Shown here piece by piece: positions 1 to 6,848 of a stretch of 12,816 nucleotides of DNA; position 1 is the first letter of the stretch; each line of letters begins with the position of its first letter. The notes beneath the pieces were generated by a model, which was not told the DNA's origin, ran no database searches, and was given only the letters and a program-made list of their open reading frames with translations. The translations under genes and the position numbers were made by a program. The DNA is from Cellvibrionaceae bacterium (lineage in GTDB: Bacteria; Pseudomonadota; Gammaproteobacteria; Pseudomonadales; Cellvibrionaceae): assembly GCA_030597965.1 (NCBI GenBank), contig JAUVQU010000051.1, positions 1 to 12,816 of the forward strand, in the 5' to 3' direction.

Positions 1-259
1 ACCAGCTGTTTTCCGACAATAATATTCGGCGGCTATTCGGCGGTAATATAGGCAGCAAATACGGTTATAAATAGAGTCTGATCCTGCAGTCAAATTACTG
101 CTGTCAGTTGCCTTTAATCCGCAATTTCATATTCGGTCATAACTGTTGTCCCACCTACTGTATCTTCGATAAGGATAGACCAAAAATGTATGAAGTGGGT
201 TTGCAGATAAACGCTTGCTGCAGTAATTTCATAACGTTTAGTCTTCTAGCGTGGATAGC
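1..259. other. Left-edge non-coding stretch
   Basis: I see no convincing gene here. Positions 23-44 hold two tandem 11-bp units (TATTCGGCGGC then TATTCGGCGGT). A 10-bp inverted repeat, AAATTACTGC at 92-101 and GCAGTAATTT at 220-229, brackets the middle. On the minus strand a frame stays open from about 245 down to a TAA at 114-116 (about 43 codons) but has no good start codon, so it could be a gene remnant or chance. The region is downstream of the DsbA-like gene on that strand; no clear terminator hairpin with a T run is visible. Confidence 0.4.
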
Positions 260-907
260 TCAACACCAACTGGCTTCATCCGTTGGGTGCTTTAATAACT
301 CATCAATATTGGCATGTAGGACCCGGTAACCAACATTGCCATAAAGTACCTGACGTCCACCATCGAGCACAAAAGATGGACTGCCCTTGATGTTGAGTGA
401 TTTGGCTTTTTGATAGTCACCCATCAGTGTGGCCATTGCCTGGCCTGAATTGATCATCTGCCTAACTGGCTCCTCGGCCAAACCAGATTTCGCCAGCAAG
501 TCAAACAGTACTGATAGCTCAGCAATATCCTGCGCCTCGACAAAAAAAGCTTTACGCAGTGTCAGAGCAAAATCGTGAGAGGCCGCCACACCATGAGCCA
601 GTGCCACAGCCTGCAGAAGTAAATGTGCATTGGCCGAGGTCTTGGGTCGAGTCTGAGTCCAAAGCTTAGGGCTAACCTTGACGCCTTCAAAGTTGGCGGC
701 TGAACTGGCAACATGCTGCGCAAAACCCTCGTAGCCACCGCGCTCGGACCACTGAGTCTGCATTTTACTGTCGACATCGCCGAACACATCCATATAGTGG
801 AAGCGCCATTTAATGGCATCGCCAAACTTCAGGTTGAGCTCATCGATACGGCGCTGGGTAATCCAGGCCCAAACACACAAAACATCACTGTAATAATCAA
901 TAACCAT
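260..907 (-). CDS. DsbA-family thioredoxin-fold protein
   Basis: A 215-residue protein of the DsbA/FrnE/2-hydroxychromene-2-carboxylate isomerase type (thioredoxin fold with a helical insertion). It opens directly with the first strand and active-site segment (YYSDVLCVWAW), has a helical middle of about 45-165, and ends with the typical GSPSFVLDG cis-proline segment (Pro177). The usual CPWC is here CVWA: Cys11 is kept, the second cysteine is Ala14. A further cysteine is the last residue, Cys215. No signal peptide is visible, so it should be cytoplasmic. I chose the ATG at 907 because GGAGAG lies seven bases upstream; the frame extends to 955 but would then overlap the rhodanese gene. It is the last gene of a three-gene minus-strand operon, 23 bp after the rhodanese. 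A disulfide, persulfide or glutathione-related role is inferred; the substrate is unknown. Confidence 0.82.
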   Translation of the reverse strand: MVIDYYSDVLCVWAWITQRRIDELNLKFGDAIKWRFHYMDVFGDVDSKMQTQWSERGGYEGFAQHVASSAANFEGVKVSPKLWTQTRPKTSANAHLLLQAVALAHGVAASHDFALTLRKAFFVEAQDIAELSVLFDLLAKSGLAEEPVRQMINSGQAMATLMGDYQKAKSLNIKGSPSFVLDGGRQVLYGNVGYRVLHANIDELLKHPTDEASWC

Positions 908-930
908 TATTTCTCTCCGGTTACATTTCG

Positions 931-1293
931 TTAATTTGTTTCGCTCGCCTGACAATCACAAACAGCATCAATGTCACAAGTGATAATAGAAACGTGGCGA
1001 TAGCCGAGGCGCAGTAACTGCTCGGCGGCGAGCGTCGCTCTCACGCCTGATGCACAGTGCACGTATATAATCTCGTCGGCACTGGGAAATTGCATCGCCG
1101 CCTTCATTTCCAGCACCCCCCGGGGAATATTGATGGACCGCTGGGTGGGCCGGTTGCTCACTTCAGTCACCTCCCTCACATCTATCAACACCCCGCGGCC
1201 ATTAAGAGCGATTTCATTATGAGCTTCTTGCACTGTGATACAGCGGATGCTCGAACGGATTTCTTGTACCAGTTGTGAGATATTTTTCAGCAT
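931..1293 (-). CDS. Cytoplasmic rhodanese-like sulfurtransferase
   Basis: A single-domain rhodanese of 120 residues. The family carries sulfane sulfur as a persulfide on an active-site cysteine. Visible landmarks are LIDVRE (about 37-41), the substrate-loop region NIPRG (55-59), and the active-site loop with Cys80 in VHCASGVRA, followed by the GYRHVSII strand. An N-terminal extension of about 17 residues precedes the domain, and the tail holds three more cysteines (Cys106, Cys112, Cys114). No signal peptide is seen, so it is cytoplasmic. The ATG at 1293 has GGAAA six bases upstream. It lies 22 bp after the DUF2892 gene and 23 bp before the DsbA-like gene, so the three are probably one transcript. 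The pairing with DUF2892 recalls E. coli YgaP, where rhodanese and the membrane hairpin are fused in one protein; that comparison is inference from family knowledge. Confidence 0.9.
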   Translation of the reverse strand: MLKNISQLVQEIRSSIRCITVQEAHNEIALNGRGVLIDVREVTEVSNRPTQRSINIPRGVLEMKAAMQFPSADEIIYVHCASGVRATLAAEQLLRLGYRHVSIITCDIDAVCDCQASETN

Positions 1294-1315
1294 TGTTGAT
1301 TTCCGTTTTATTTTA

Positions 1316-1504
1316 TTAAGACTTTAAGCCAGCTTTGGATAAAAGGGTCATGACGGGACACCATTTAGTAAAAGCTGATTGAAGTAAATTTACGCCGACA
1401 AAAACAGTAAGCCACAACCAGCTTATACTCAGCGTCACTGCCAGCCCCACCGAAATAAGTATTACTGTACCCGCGATCATTCTCAGTGCTTCATTAATCG
1501 TCAT
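1316..1504 (-). CDS. DUF2892 (YgaP-type) inner-membrane protein
   Basis: A 62-residue membrane protein with two predicted hydrophobic helices (about 8-25 and 28-46) and the family's typical C-terminal segment FTKWCPVMTLLSKAGLK. This matches DUF2892, the membrane hairpin that in YgaP is fused to a rhodanese domain; here the rhodanese is the next gene. A single cysteine (Cys49) sits just after the second helix, near the membrane surface, and could exchange sulfur with the rhodanese, though this is inference. The ATG at 1504 follows an AAGGGTAGGG stretch. It is the first gene of the minus-strand operon, and its promoter lies in the 120-bp divergent region shared with the ArsR-type regulator. Confidence 0.88.
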   Translation of the reverse strand: MTINEALRMIAGTVILISVGLAVTLSISWLWLTVFVGVNLLQSAFTKWCPVMTLLSKAGLKS

Positions 1505-1624
1505 AACCCTACCCTTTATCGAAACATTGACTCCAGTATATTAGATATTATTAATTTAGCAAATTATAATTATTGACTTCCTAATATATACGGATAGACT
1601 TAAATTTAAACTGATGGAGATTTC
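1505..1624. promoter_or_regulatory. Divergent promoter/operator region
   Basis: This AT-rich gap separates the two operons of the sulfur-linked module. For the plus strand, TTGACT (1573-1578) and TAGACT (1595-1600) are 16 bp apart and make a plausible sigma-70 promoter. For the minus strand, TTGCTA (complement of 1557-1562) and TATACT (complement of 1535-1540) are also 16 bp apart. A CTAATAT-type element overlaps each promoter in its own orientation: CTAATATATAC at 1581-1591 on the plus strand, and GTATATTAG at 1536-1544 on the plus strand, which reads CTAATATAC on the minus strand. These inverted elements are good candidates for binding by the adjacent ArsR-family repressor, which would then control both operons. 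Promoter boxes are matched by eye only. Confidence 0.55.
1616..1619 (+). promoter_or_regulatory. Shine-Dalgarno of the ArsR-family gene
   Basis: GGAG stands five bases before the ATG at 1625 and fixes that start. Confidence 0.75.
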
Positions 1625-1930
1625 ATGAAAATCGAGCTCGCGAACATGGCCGAGAATGCATTACAGGCTGAACAATTTTTAAAGCAGCTGGCCAACAGTA
1701 ATCGTCTGATGGTGCTTTGTGCCCTGATTGAAGGAGAAATGTCCGTTGGTGAACTCAATGAGCAAGTACCTGTCTCCCAGTCATCACTCTCTCAACATCT
1801 GGCCAAACTGAGAGAGGCAGGCTTTGTCAGTACACGCAGGGAGTCCCAGACTATTTATTATCAATTGGCGGATACTCGCGTTAGAACTGTGATTGAGGAC
1901 CTCTACACGATGTTCTGTTCCTCCAAATAG
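1625..1930 (+). CDS. ArsR-family repressor, BigR/SqrR/YgaV-like persulfide sensor
   Basis: A 101-residue winged-helix regulator of the ArsR/SmtB family. The helix-turn-helix is clear (VGELNEQVPVSQSSLSQHLA, about 41-60), followed by the wing (STRRESQTIYYQL, 69-81). It lacks the metal-binding ELCVCDL motif of true arsenic sensors. It has exactly two cysteines, Cys32 in the RLMVLCAL helix and Cys98 near the C-terminus. They occupy the same places as the pair that forms a disulfide or polysulfide bridge in SqrR and BigR, and as the cysteines of E. coli YgaV. I therefore call it a sulfide/persulfide-responsive repressor; the sensing role is inferred from cysteine placement and from the rhodanese neighbours. 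It starts the plus-strand operon, faces the DUF2892 operon, and ends 29 bp before the periplasmic rhodanese, so autoregulation is likely. Confidence 0.88.
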   Translation: MKIELANMAENALQAEQFLKQLANSNRLMVLCALIEGEMSVGELNEQVPVSQSSLSQHLAKLREAGFVSTRRESQTIYYQLADTRVRTVIEDLYTMFCSSK

Positions 1931-1959
1931 ATCATCTATTTCATGCGTTGGGGATTGAT

Positions 1960-2298
1960 ATGAAAACTTCACGAATGTGGAACCTGTTATTCATCGCTCT
2001 GTGGAGCATATTGCCGCTGACAAGTTATGCCGCGCAGGTGTTCTGGGTTGATGTTCGCGAACCTGTGGTTTACGAGCAAAGGCATGTTACGGGGGCCGTA
2101 AATATTCCCCACTATAAAATAAGTGAGCAGATTTCATCTCTCACCACGAATAAAGACGCTGAGATTTTTCTCTATTGCCGCAGTGGCCGCAGATCAGGAT
2201 TGGCCATGGAAGACTTACAAGAAATGGGCTACACCAACGTTATAAATGTTGGCGGCATCAAGGCTGCCCTAGAGTTGCAAACTATGCCCTCCCCATAA
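1960..2298 (+). CDS. Periplasmic rhodanese-like protein (PspE-like)
   Basis: A secreted single-domain rhodanese of 112 residues. The N-terminus is a signal peptide (basic MKTSR, hydrophobic NLLFIALWSILPL, cleavage likely after SYAA at 22-25), so the mature protein is periplasmic. The domain shows WVDVREP (29-35), the GAVNIPH loop (45-51) and the active site Cys73 in LYCRSGRRSG, followed by GYTNVINVGGI. The CRSGRRS loop matches the small PspE-like rhodaneses. The frame extends to a TTG at 1948, but the ATG at 1960 is preferred because GGGGA precedes it and it gives a cleaner signal peptide. It lies between the regulator (29 bp) and the RND permease (26 bp) in the same operon, and forms a periplasmic counterpart to the cytoplasmic rhodanese of the opposite operon. 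It probably handles sulfane sulfur in the periplasm; the acceptor is unknown. Confidence 0.9.
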   Translation: MKTSRMWNLLFIALWSILPLTSYAAQVFWVDVREPVVYEQRHVTGAVNIPHYKISEQISSLTTNKDAEIFLYCRSGRRSGLAMEDLQEMGYTNVINVGGIKAALELQTMPSP

Positions 2299-2324
2299 CT
2301 GCACGACCAATAGACTGGAACGCA

Positions 2325-5300
2325 ATGAACAACACAAGCCCTTTAGATCGGTTGGTAGCCCATAGTTTATCGGGAGGCTTACCGATCTTCATCATTATTC
2401 TCTCGTTAGTGTTGGGTGTTATAGCGCTGAATTTCACCGCTCGCGAGGAAGAGCCGCAAATAGTCGTGCCGATGCTCGATGTGCTGGTAGAGTCCCCCGG
2501 ACTCTCCGCCCAACAGGTAGAAAGGCAAGTCACCATACCGCTGGAAAAATTGCTGTCCCAGATCCCCGGGGTAGAAAATGTCTACTCAACCTCACTGGCC
2601 GGCCGCACCTCTGTCACTTTGCGTTTCTATGTTGGCGAGAATCGTGAAGAGTCGATTCTTAATACCTATAACAAACTCTACTCGAATCAGGATAAGATCC
2701 CGGGCGTTGTTACCAACTGGATGGTGAGCCCCGTCGAGGTTGATGATGTCCCCATCGTAATGCTTGCTCTATGGAGCGACAACCCATCGAAAAATAGTGA
2801 TTTCGAGCTGCGACGACTGGCTGATGAAGTATCCACCTTCTTACAGGCCATCGACAATACCAGTGAGATTAATGTCGTCGGCGGTCGCCCACGCACCATT
2901 CGCATTCTCCCATCACCGGAAAGCCTGGCGGCCCGACAAAGTACGCCAGCCGACATTATCAACTCCCTGCAGGTGTCGAATCTATTACAATCATCTGGCT
3001 ACTGGACGCTCAACAATCAGTCGTATCTACTGGAAAGCGGAGACTTTATTCGCAGCGTTAATGATTTAAAGCAAACCGTCATTAATGTCGTCGACGGCCA
3101 ACCGGTATTTTTGCAGGATGTCGCCGAGATTATTGACGGGCCAGCCGAGCCCGATAATTATAGCTGGATCGATTTTTCCGAACGCCACCCAAGCTATCAA
3201 GCACAGCAAACCAATTCCCCCATGGTAGCCATTAGCATTGCAAAACAACGTGGCAGTAATGCCGTTAAGGTTGCGCAAGATGTTCACAGTGCCATCGCAA
3301 AATTACAAAGCGAAATCCTACCTTCAGGTGTCCATGTCGAGGTGCTGCGTGATTACGGACAAACGGCTAACGAAAAAGTTAATAATCTGACTTCAAGCCT
3401 GGGATTAGCGGTACTAACTGTGGTGATTTTTATTGCCGTTTTTCTGGGCTGGCGACCAGCTGTTGTCGTGGGTATTGCTGTGCCTATTAGTTATGGCATC
3501 ACACTGGCGTTGGATATGGCCTTTGGCTACACCATCAATCGCGTTACCTTATTTGCCCTGATTCTTTCATTAGGGTTACTGGTGGATGACCCTATTACCG
3601 GTGTCGACAATATTGAACGCTTCCTCAAACAACGCGGAAATTCGTTCAAGGATAAAATTGTTGCCGCTATTTCTGAGATTAAAACACCGCTACTGATGTC
3701 GACCATTACCATCGTACTGGCGTTTATCCCGCTTGCGTTTATTTCCGGAATGATGGGCCCCTATATGGCCCCGATGGCCTTTAATGTGCCGATCAGCGTT
3801 GCAACCAGCACGCTTGTCGCATTTGTTGTAACGCCTTGGTTGGCCAGTAAAATTCTGCGGCGCAAGCCCGACAGTGATGCCTTAAGCCAACCCCAGGATG
3901 AGCAGCCCGCACTGCTGAATATCTACCGAAAGATACTGGAGCCATTACTGAATAGCCGAAAGAAGTCAAAATGGGTGCTCTGGGGGGTGTTAGGCCTGTT
4001 TGTAATCGCGGCTGCTCTGCCCGTTTTGCGATTGGTACCACTTAAGCTGTTACCATTCGACAACAAAAATGAGATCCAAGTCTTAATTGATATGCCGGAG
4101 TCCTCACCACTTGAAGCTACAGCCGCTATGGCAGATCAAGTTTCTCGTATCACCCGCCGCCTCAATGAAGTACAAGCCGTAGCCACTTTTGTCGGCACGC
4201 CATCCCCCATTGATTTTAATGGCATGGTACGACGCTATTACCAGCGAACCACACCATTCACCGCAGATTTGCGGGTTACACTGATCGATAAGTCACTGCG
4301 CGAACATCAATCTCACGGTGTCGTTCTTCGGTTACGAAAACAATTAGCCCATTTAAACACCGACGGGGTTGTCATTAAGGTTGTTGAAGTGCCCCCCGGT
4401 CCGCCTGTGCTTAGTACCATAGTGGCCGAGGTTTATGGTTCTGAGCTGACGCCTTATTCTCAACTTCAAGACGCAGCGCGACTCGTCAAACAACGACTGG
4501 AGCGTGAGCCGTTTGTCGACGAAGTAGATATTACCGTCGAAGATGATCATCAGCGCTTACGGTTCATTGTTGATAAACCCAAAGCAGCCCTCTCAGGCGT
4601 ATCCACTGAAGACATCAATAATACGCTGCTCATGGCCAACAAAGGTGTTTCTGCCGGCTTTATGCCGCTGGAACGAGAAACAAGACCACTTCCTATTGAA
4701 CTACGACTGCCGCTCGAAGAGCGCTCAAGCATCAGTGATTTAGAGCGCTTACAGGTGAAAGGTCGCGCTGGTATTGTTAAGCAATCCAGTAGTATCGGCC
4801 TCGAAAACGCCCCGCAATCCCTAGTCGCACTCGGTGAAGTGGGTGCATTTCAAGTGCTGCCCGCAGACAAATCTATTAATCGTAAAGATTTAAAACCCGT
4901 TGTCTATGTCATGGCTGAGCTCTCTGGCCGTACACCGGCAGAGGTGATTGCCGATGTCAGTGCGGACTTAGGCAAGGAGCAAGGCGAGCCGTCTGATTGG
5001 CAGGGAAGAACTTTCCTGACGATGGGCGCGGGAGACGGGTGGCAACTGCCCGACAATATAGATGTGGTCTGGACGGGTGAAGGTGAGTGGAAAATCACCG
5101 TTGATGTATTCCGTGATATGGGATTTGCCTTTATTTTCGCCCTGATTGGTATCTTCTTTGTGTTAAAGCTACAAACAGCCTCTACCAGTCTTTCGCTGAT
5201 TATTATGTCGTCCATACCGTTAACCATTATCGGTATCATGCCCGGCTTCTGGTTACTCAACCAAATGGGGGAACGCGAGATTGCTGGCGCCCCAGAGCCC

Positions 5301-5636
5301 ATTTTGTTTACCGCTACGGCCATGATCGGCATGATCGCCTTAGCGGGTATTGTTGTTAGAAACTCGCTCATTCTGGTTGAGTTTATTACACAAGCCCGTG
5401 AACGCGGACTTGAAATGAAAGAGGCGCTAATTCAGGCCGGAGCAATCCGTATGCGCCCAATCTTACTCACAGCGGGAACAACATTACTAGGCAACCTAAT
5501 CATTACTCTGGACCCTGTTTTTAGTGGTTTAGCTATCGCCATTATTTTCGGCATTATTGCGTCAACACTTTTTACCCTGCTGGTTGTCCCTATCGTCTAT
5601 CTGTTGGTATTCCAAGACCAGCAAGCTGAGGCTTAA
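2325..5636 (+). CDS. RND-superfamily efflux permease (AcrB-type)
   Basis: An inner-membrane proton-driven RND pump of 1103 residues, slightly longer than AcrB (about 1050). The first transmembrane segment is about 18-36, followed by the first large periplasmic loop (REEEPQIVVP, IPGVENVYS), then segments 2-6 from about 358. Segment 4 holds the paired proton-relay aspartates Asp421-Asp422 in GLLVDDPITGVDNIERF. The second periplasmic loop spans about 575-930, and the last membrane block starts near Met932. The position matching the essential lysine of AcrB segment 10 is Arg1012 (GIVVRNSLILVEF). The Asp pair argues against the heavy-metal CusA class. The start is ATG 2325 with a weak GGAA four bases upstream; the frame is open further upstream but overlaps the rhodanese gene out of frame. 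It is 1 bp from the adaptor gene. The cargo is unknown; the operon suggests a sulfur compound or sulfur-stress product. Confidence 0.92.
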   Translation: MNNTSPLDRLVAHSLSGGLPIFIIILSLVLGVIALNFTAREEEPQIVVPMLDVLVESPGLSAQQVERQVTIPLEKLLSQIPGVENVYSTSLAGRTSVTLRFYVGENREESILNTYNKLYSNQDKIPGVVTNWMVSPVEVDDVPIVMLALWSDNPSKNSDFELRRLADEVSTFLQAIDNTSEINVVGGRPRTIRILPSPESLAARQSTPADIINSLQVSNLLQSSGYWTLNNQSYLLESGDFIRSVNDLKQTVINVVDGQPVFLQDVAEIIDGPAEPDNYSWIDFSERHPSYQAQQTNSPMVAISIAKQRGSNAVKVAQDVHSAIAKLQSEILPSGVHVEVLRDYGQTANEKVNNLTSSLGLAVLTVVIFIAVFLGWRPAVVVGIAVPISYGITLALDMAFGYTINRVTLFALILSLGLLVDDPITGVDNIERFLKQRGNSFKDKIVAAISEIKTPLLMSTITIVLAFIPLAFISGMMGPYMAPMAFNVPISVATSTLVAFVVTPWLASKILRRKPDSDALSQPQDEQPALLNIYRKILEPLLNSRKKSKWVLWGVLGLFVIAAALPVLRLVPLKLLPFDNKNEIQVLIDMPESSPLEATAAMADQVSRITRRLNEVQAVATFVGTPSPIDFNGMVRRYYQRTTPFTADLRVTLIDKSLREHQSHGVVLRLRKQLAHLNTDGVVIKVVEVPPGPPVLSTIVAEVYGSELTPYSQLQDAARLVKQRLEREPFVDEVDITVEDDHQRLRFIVDKPKAALSGVSTEDINNTLLMANKGVSAGFMPLERETRPLPIELRLPLEERSSISDLERLQVKGRAGIVKQSSSIGLENAPQSLVALGEVGAFQVLPADKSINRKDLKPVVYVMAELSGRTPAEVIADVSADLGKEQGEPSDWQGRTFLTMGAGDGWQLPDNIDVVWTGEGEWKITVDVFRDMGFAFIFALIGIFFVLKLQTASTSLSLIIMSSIPLTIIGIMPGFWLLNQMGEREIAGAPEPILFTATAMIGMIALAGIVVRNSLILVEFITQARERGLEMKEALIQAGAIRMRPILLTAGTTLLGNLIITLDPVFSGLAIAIIFGIIASTLFTLLVVPIVYLLVFQDQQAEA

Positions 5637-5637
5637 A

Positions 5638-6699
5638 ATGAAATCTGAACTCCTAAAAAAGTTAGTGACCCCTGTCATTGCTATCCTCGCGTTGTTATTA
5701 ATAATTGCCTGGATGTCTGGATCACTTACAGAAAAAATGCCCCCGGGAATTACAGTGATGACTGCACCTGACTACCCGGATGCAATTGCCGTAATTAAGC
5801 AAGAACAGATGATTTTTGAATCAGTGCCTGCCAGTATTGAAGCCAAACAAGCCACATTGATTTCCTCCCGGATTTTATCCCGAATAGAAAAAATTCATGT
5901 TCGGTCCGGCGATATGGTTAACAGAGGGCAGGTTTTGATTGAGCTGGAGAAAACGGACCTGCAATCCAGGGTCTCACAAGCTGAGGCCAGGACCCGATCA
6001 GTAACCGTGAGGCGGACGGAGGCGCGAAAATCATTATCGCGAGCGATTGAGTTGACTCAGAAAGGTCTGCTTGCACAAGCTGACCTGGATAAAGCTCGGG
6101 CAAATCATGATAGCTTAGCCGCCGATTTGTCAAACGCGAGGCAAGCGCTGGCAGAGGCGAATGCAGCACTGAGCTTTGCCCGGGTTACGGCCCCCATTGA
6201 TGGTCGAGTTGTAGATCGTTTTGCGGAGCCCGGCGACACAGTACAACCGGGCATGCAACTACTGTCACTTTATAATCCACTCTCATTACGTGTCGAAGCC
6301 AACGTGCGTGAGAAATTAGCGCTATCCTTGAATACCGGCCAATCACTTCAGGTTACGATTCCTGCATTGAGAAAATCGACCAATTCAGAAATTGAGGAGA
6401 TTGTCCCAGCTGGCAATGCAGGCTCGAGAAGTTTTCTAATAAAGACTCGCTTGCAGCAGTCCCAGGGACTCTTGCCTGGTATGTATGCTCAATTGCATAT
6501 TCCGGCAGGGTTACAACCGCTGTTATTAATCCCTCAAGATCGGGTCGCCCAAATAGGTCAACTAGACATCGTTTGGGTAGCCAATCAGGAATTAGTAGAG
6601 CGCCGCCTAATAAGGACAGGAAAGACCTATGAAGACGGCATGATTGAGGTGGTCTCTGGCTTAGAGGAAGGTGAAAGCGTATTAAAAGTCATGCAGTAA
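5638..6699 (+). CDS. RND periplasmic adaptor (membrane fusion protein)
   Basis: A 353-residue HlyD/AcrA-type adaptor that links an RND permease to an outer-membrane channel. It has an N-terminal hydrophobic anchor (about 9-27, no lipobox), the first lipoyl half (about 70-105, with IHVRSGDMVNRGQVLIELE), an alpha-helical hairpin (about 108-178, rich in Ala, Arg and Glu), the second lipoyl half (VTAPIDGRVVDRFAEPGDTV, 183-202), a beta-barrel (about 215-290) and a membrane-proximal domain to the end (VVSGLEEGESVL). The ATG at 5638 comes one base after the permease stop, and GAGG at 5628-5631, inside the end of the permease gene, serves as its ribosome site, so the two are translationally linked. 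It is the last gene of the operon; no outer-membrane factor follows. A REP hairpin begins 17 bases after the stop. Confidence 0.93.
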   Translation: MKSELLKKLVTPVIAILALLLIIAWMSGSLTEKMPPGITVMTAPDYPDAIAVIKQEQMIFESVPASIEAKQATLISSRILSRIEKIHVRSGDMVNRGQVLIELEKTDLQSRVSQAEARTRSVTVRRTEARKSLSRAIELTQKGLLAQADLDKARANHDSLAADLSNARQALAEANAALSFARVTAPIDGRVVDRFAEPGDTVQPGMQLLSLYNPLSLRVEANVREKLALSLNTGQSLQVTIPALRKSTNSEIEEIVPAGNAGSRSFLIKTRLQQSQGLLPGMYAQLHIPAGLQPLLLIPQDRVAQIGQLDIVWVANQELVERRLIRTGKTYEDGMIEVVSGLEEGESVLKVMQ

Positions 6700-6715
6700 A
6701 GATTCGCCTGCTTTT

Positions 6716-6739
6716 GTAGGAGCCAGCCCTGCTGGCGAA
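6716..6739 (+). repeat. REP element, cluster A
   Basis: A 24-bp REP unit with the conserved GTAGGA head, a 6-bp stem GCCAGC/GCTGGC around a CCT loop (6722-6736), and a GAA tail. It is identical over 24 bases to the copy at 11368-11391. It lies just downstream of the RND adaptor gene and between two convergent operons. The sequence that follows (about 6740-6762, GGTT..CCTGCA..GGTTCGCT) matches the spacer between the two REPs at 12447-12470, so this is probably a REP pair whose right half was replaced. Confidence 0.85.
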
Positions 6740-6762
6740 GGGTTGGCCTGCATCGGTTCGCT

Positions 6763-6807
6763 CAAGGTGAATTGTTGCGTAGCAACAAGAGATGGCACCC
6801 TGGGGTG
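6763..6807 (+). repeat. 45-bp hairpin-bearing repeat, copy 1
   Basis: This block recurs in reverse orientation at 11270-11314 with 39 of 45 bases the same. It contains a perfect 7-bp stem, TTGTTGC/GCAACAA with loop GTA (6772-6788), and ends in the small palindrome CACCCTGGGGTG. Four of the six differences from the other copy fall in the stem and keep it paired. It is intergenic between the RND adaptor gene and pqiC. Confidence 0.8.
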
Positions 6808-6822
6808 TGCAAGACACCAAAA

Positions 6823-6848
6823 GTAGGCCCTCTTAAGGGAGCTCCTAC
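6823..6848 (-). repeat. 26-bp imperfect palindrome, copy 1, terminator-like for pqiC
   Basis: The ends GTAGG and CCTAC pair, and an inner CCCT/AGGG or CTC/GAG stem closes a short loop around CTTAAG. On the minus strand the hairpin is followed by TTTT. The first bases overlap the end of pqiC: its TAG stop (complement of 6845-6847) is the TAG of the repeat's GTAGGAG head. Near-identical copies stand at 11327-11352 and 12378-12403. Termination is inferred from structure and placement. Confidence 0.7.

Noticed and set aside
108..329. 73-residue plus-strand reading frame
   Set aside because: No ribosome site, atypical composition rich in Cys and Ser, and it overlaps the DsbA-like gene on the other strand.
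1625..1930. Arsenic-sensing ArsR
   Set aside because: The metal-binding ELCVCDL motif is missing, no arsenic genes are nearby, and the two cysteines match the persulfide sensors instead.
2175..2324. N-terminal extension of the RND permease by 50 residues
   Set aside because: It overlaps the rhodanese gene out of frame, has an unnatural composition, and the AcrB-like N-terminus begins at ATG 2325.
4904..5371. 155-residue minus-strand reading frame
   Set aside because: It is fully antisense to the RND permease, with no domain or ribosome site.
2325..5636. Heavy-metal CusA-type efflux pump
   Set aside because: Segment 4 has the paired aspartates of AcrB-type pumps and no copper or zinc genes accompany it.
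6716..6848. CRISPR-like array from the repeated hairpins
   Set aside because: The repeats are of different kinds, not evenly spaced, and no cas genes are present; they fit REP-type intergenic repeats.
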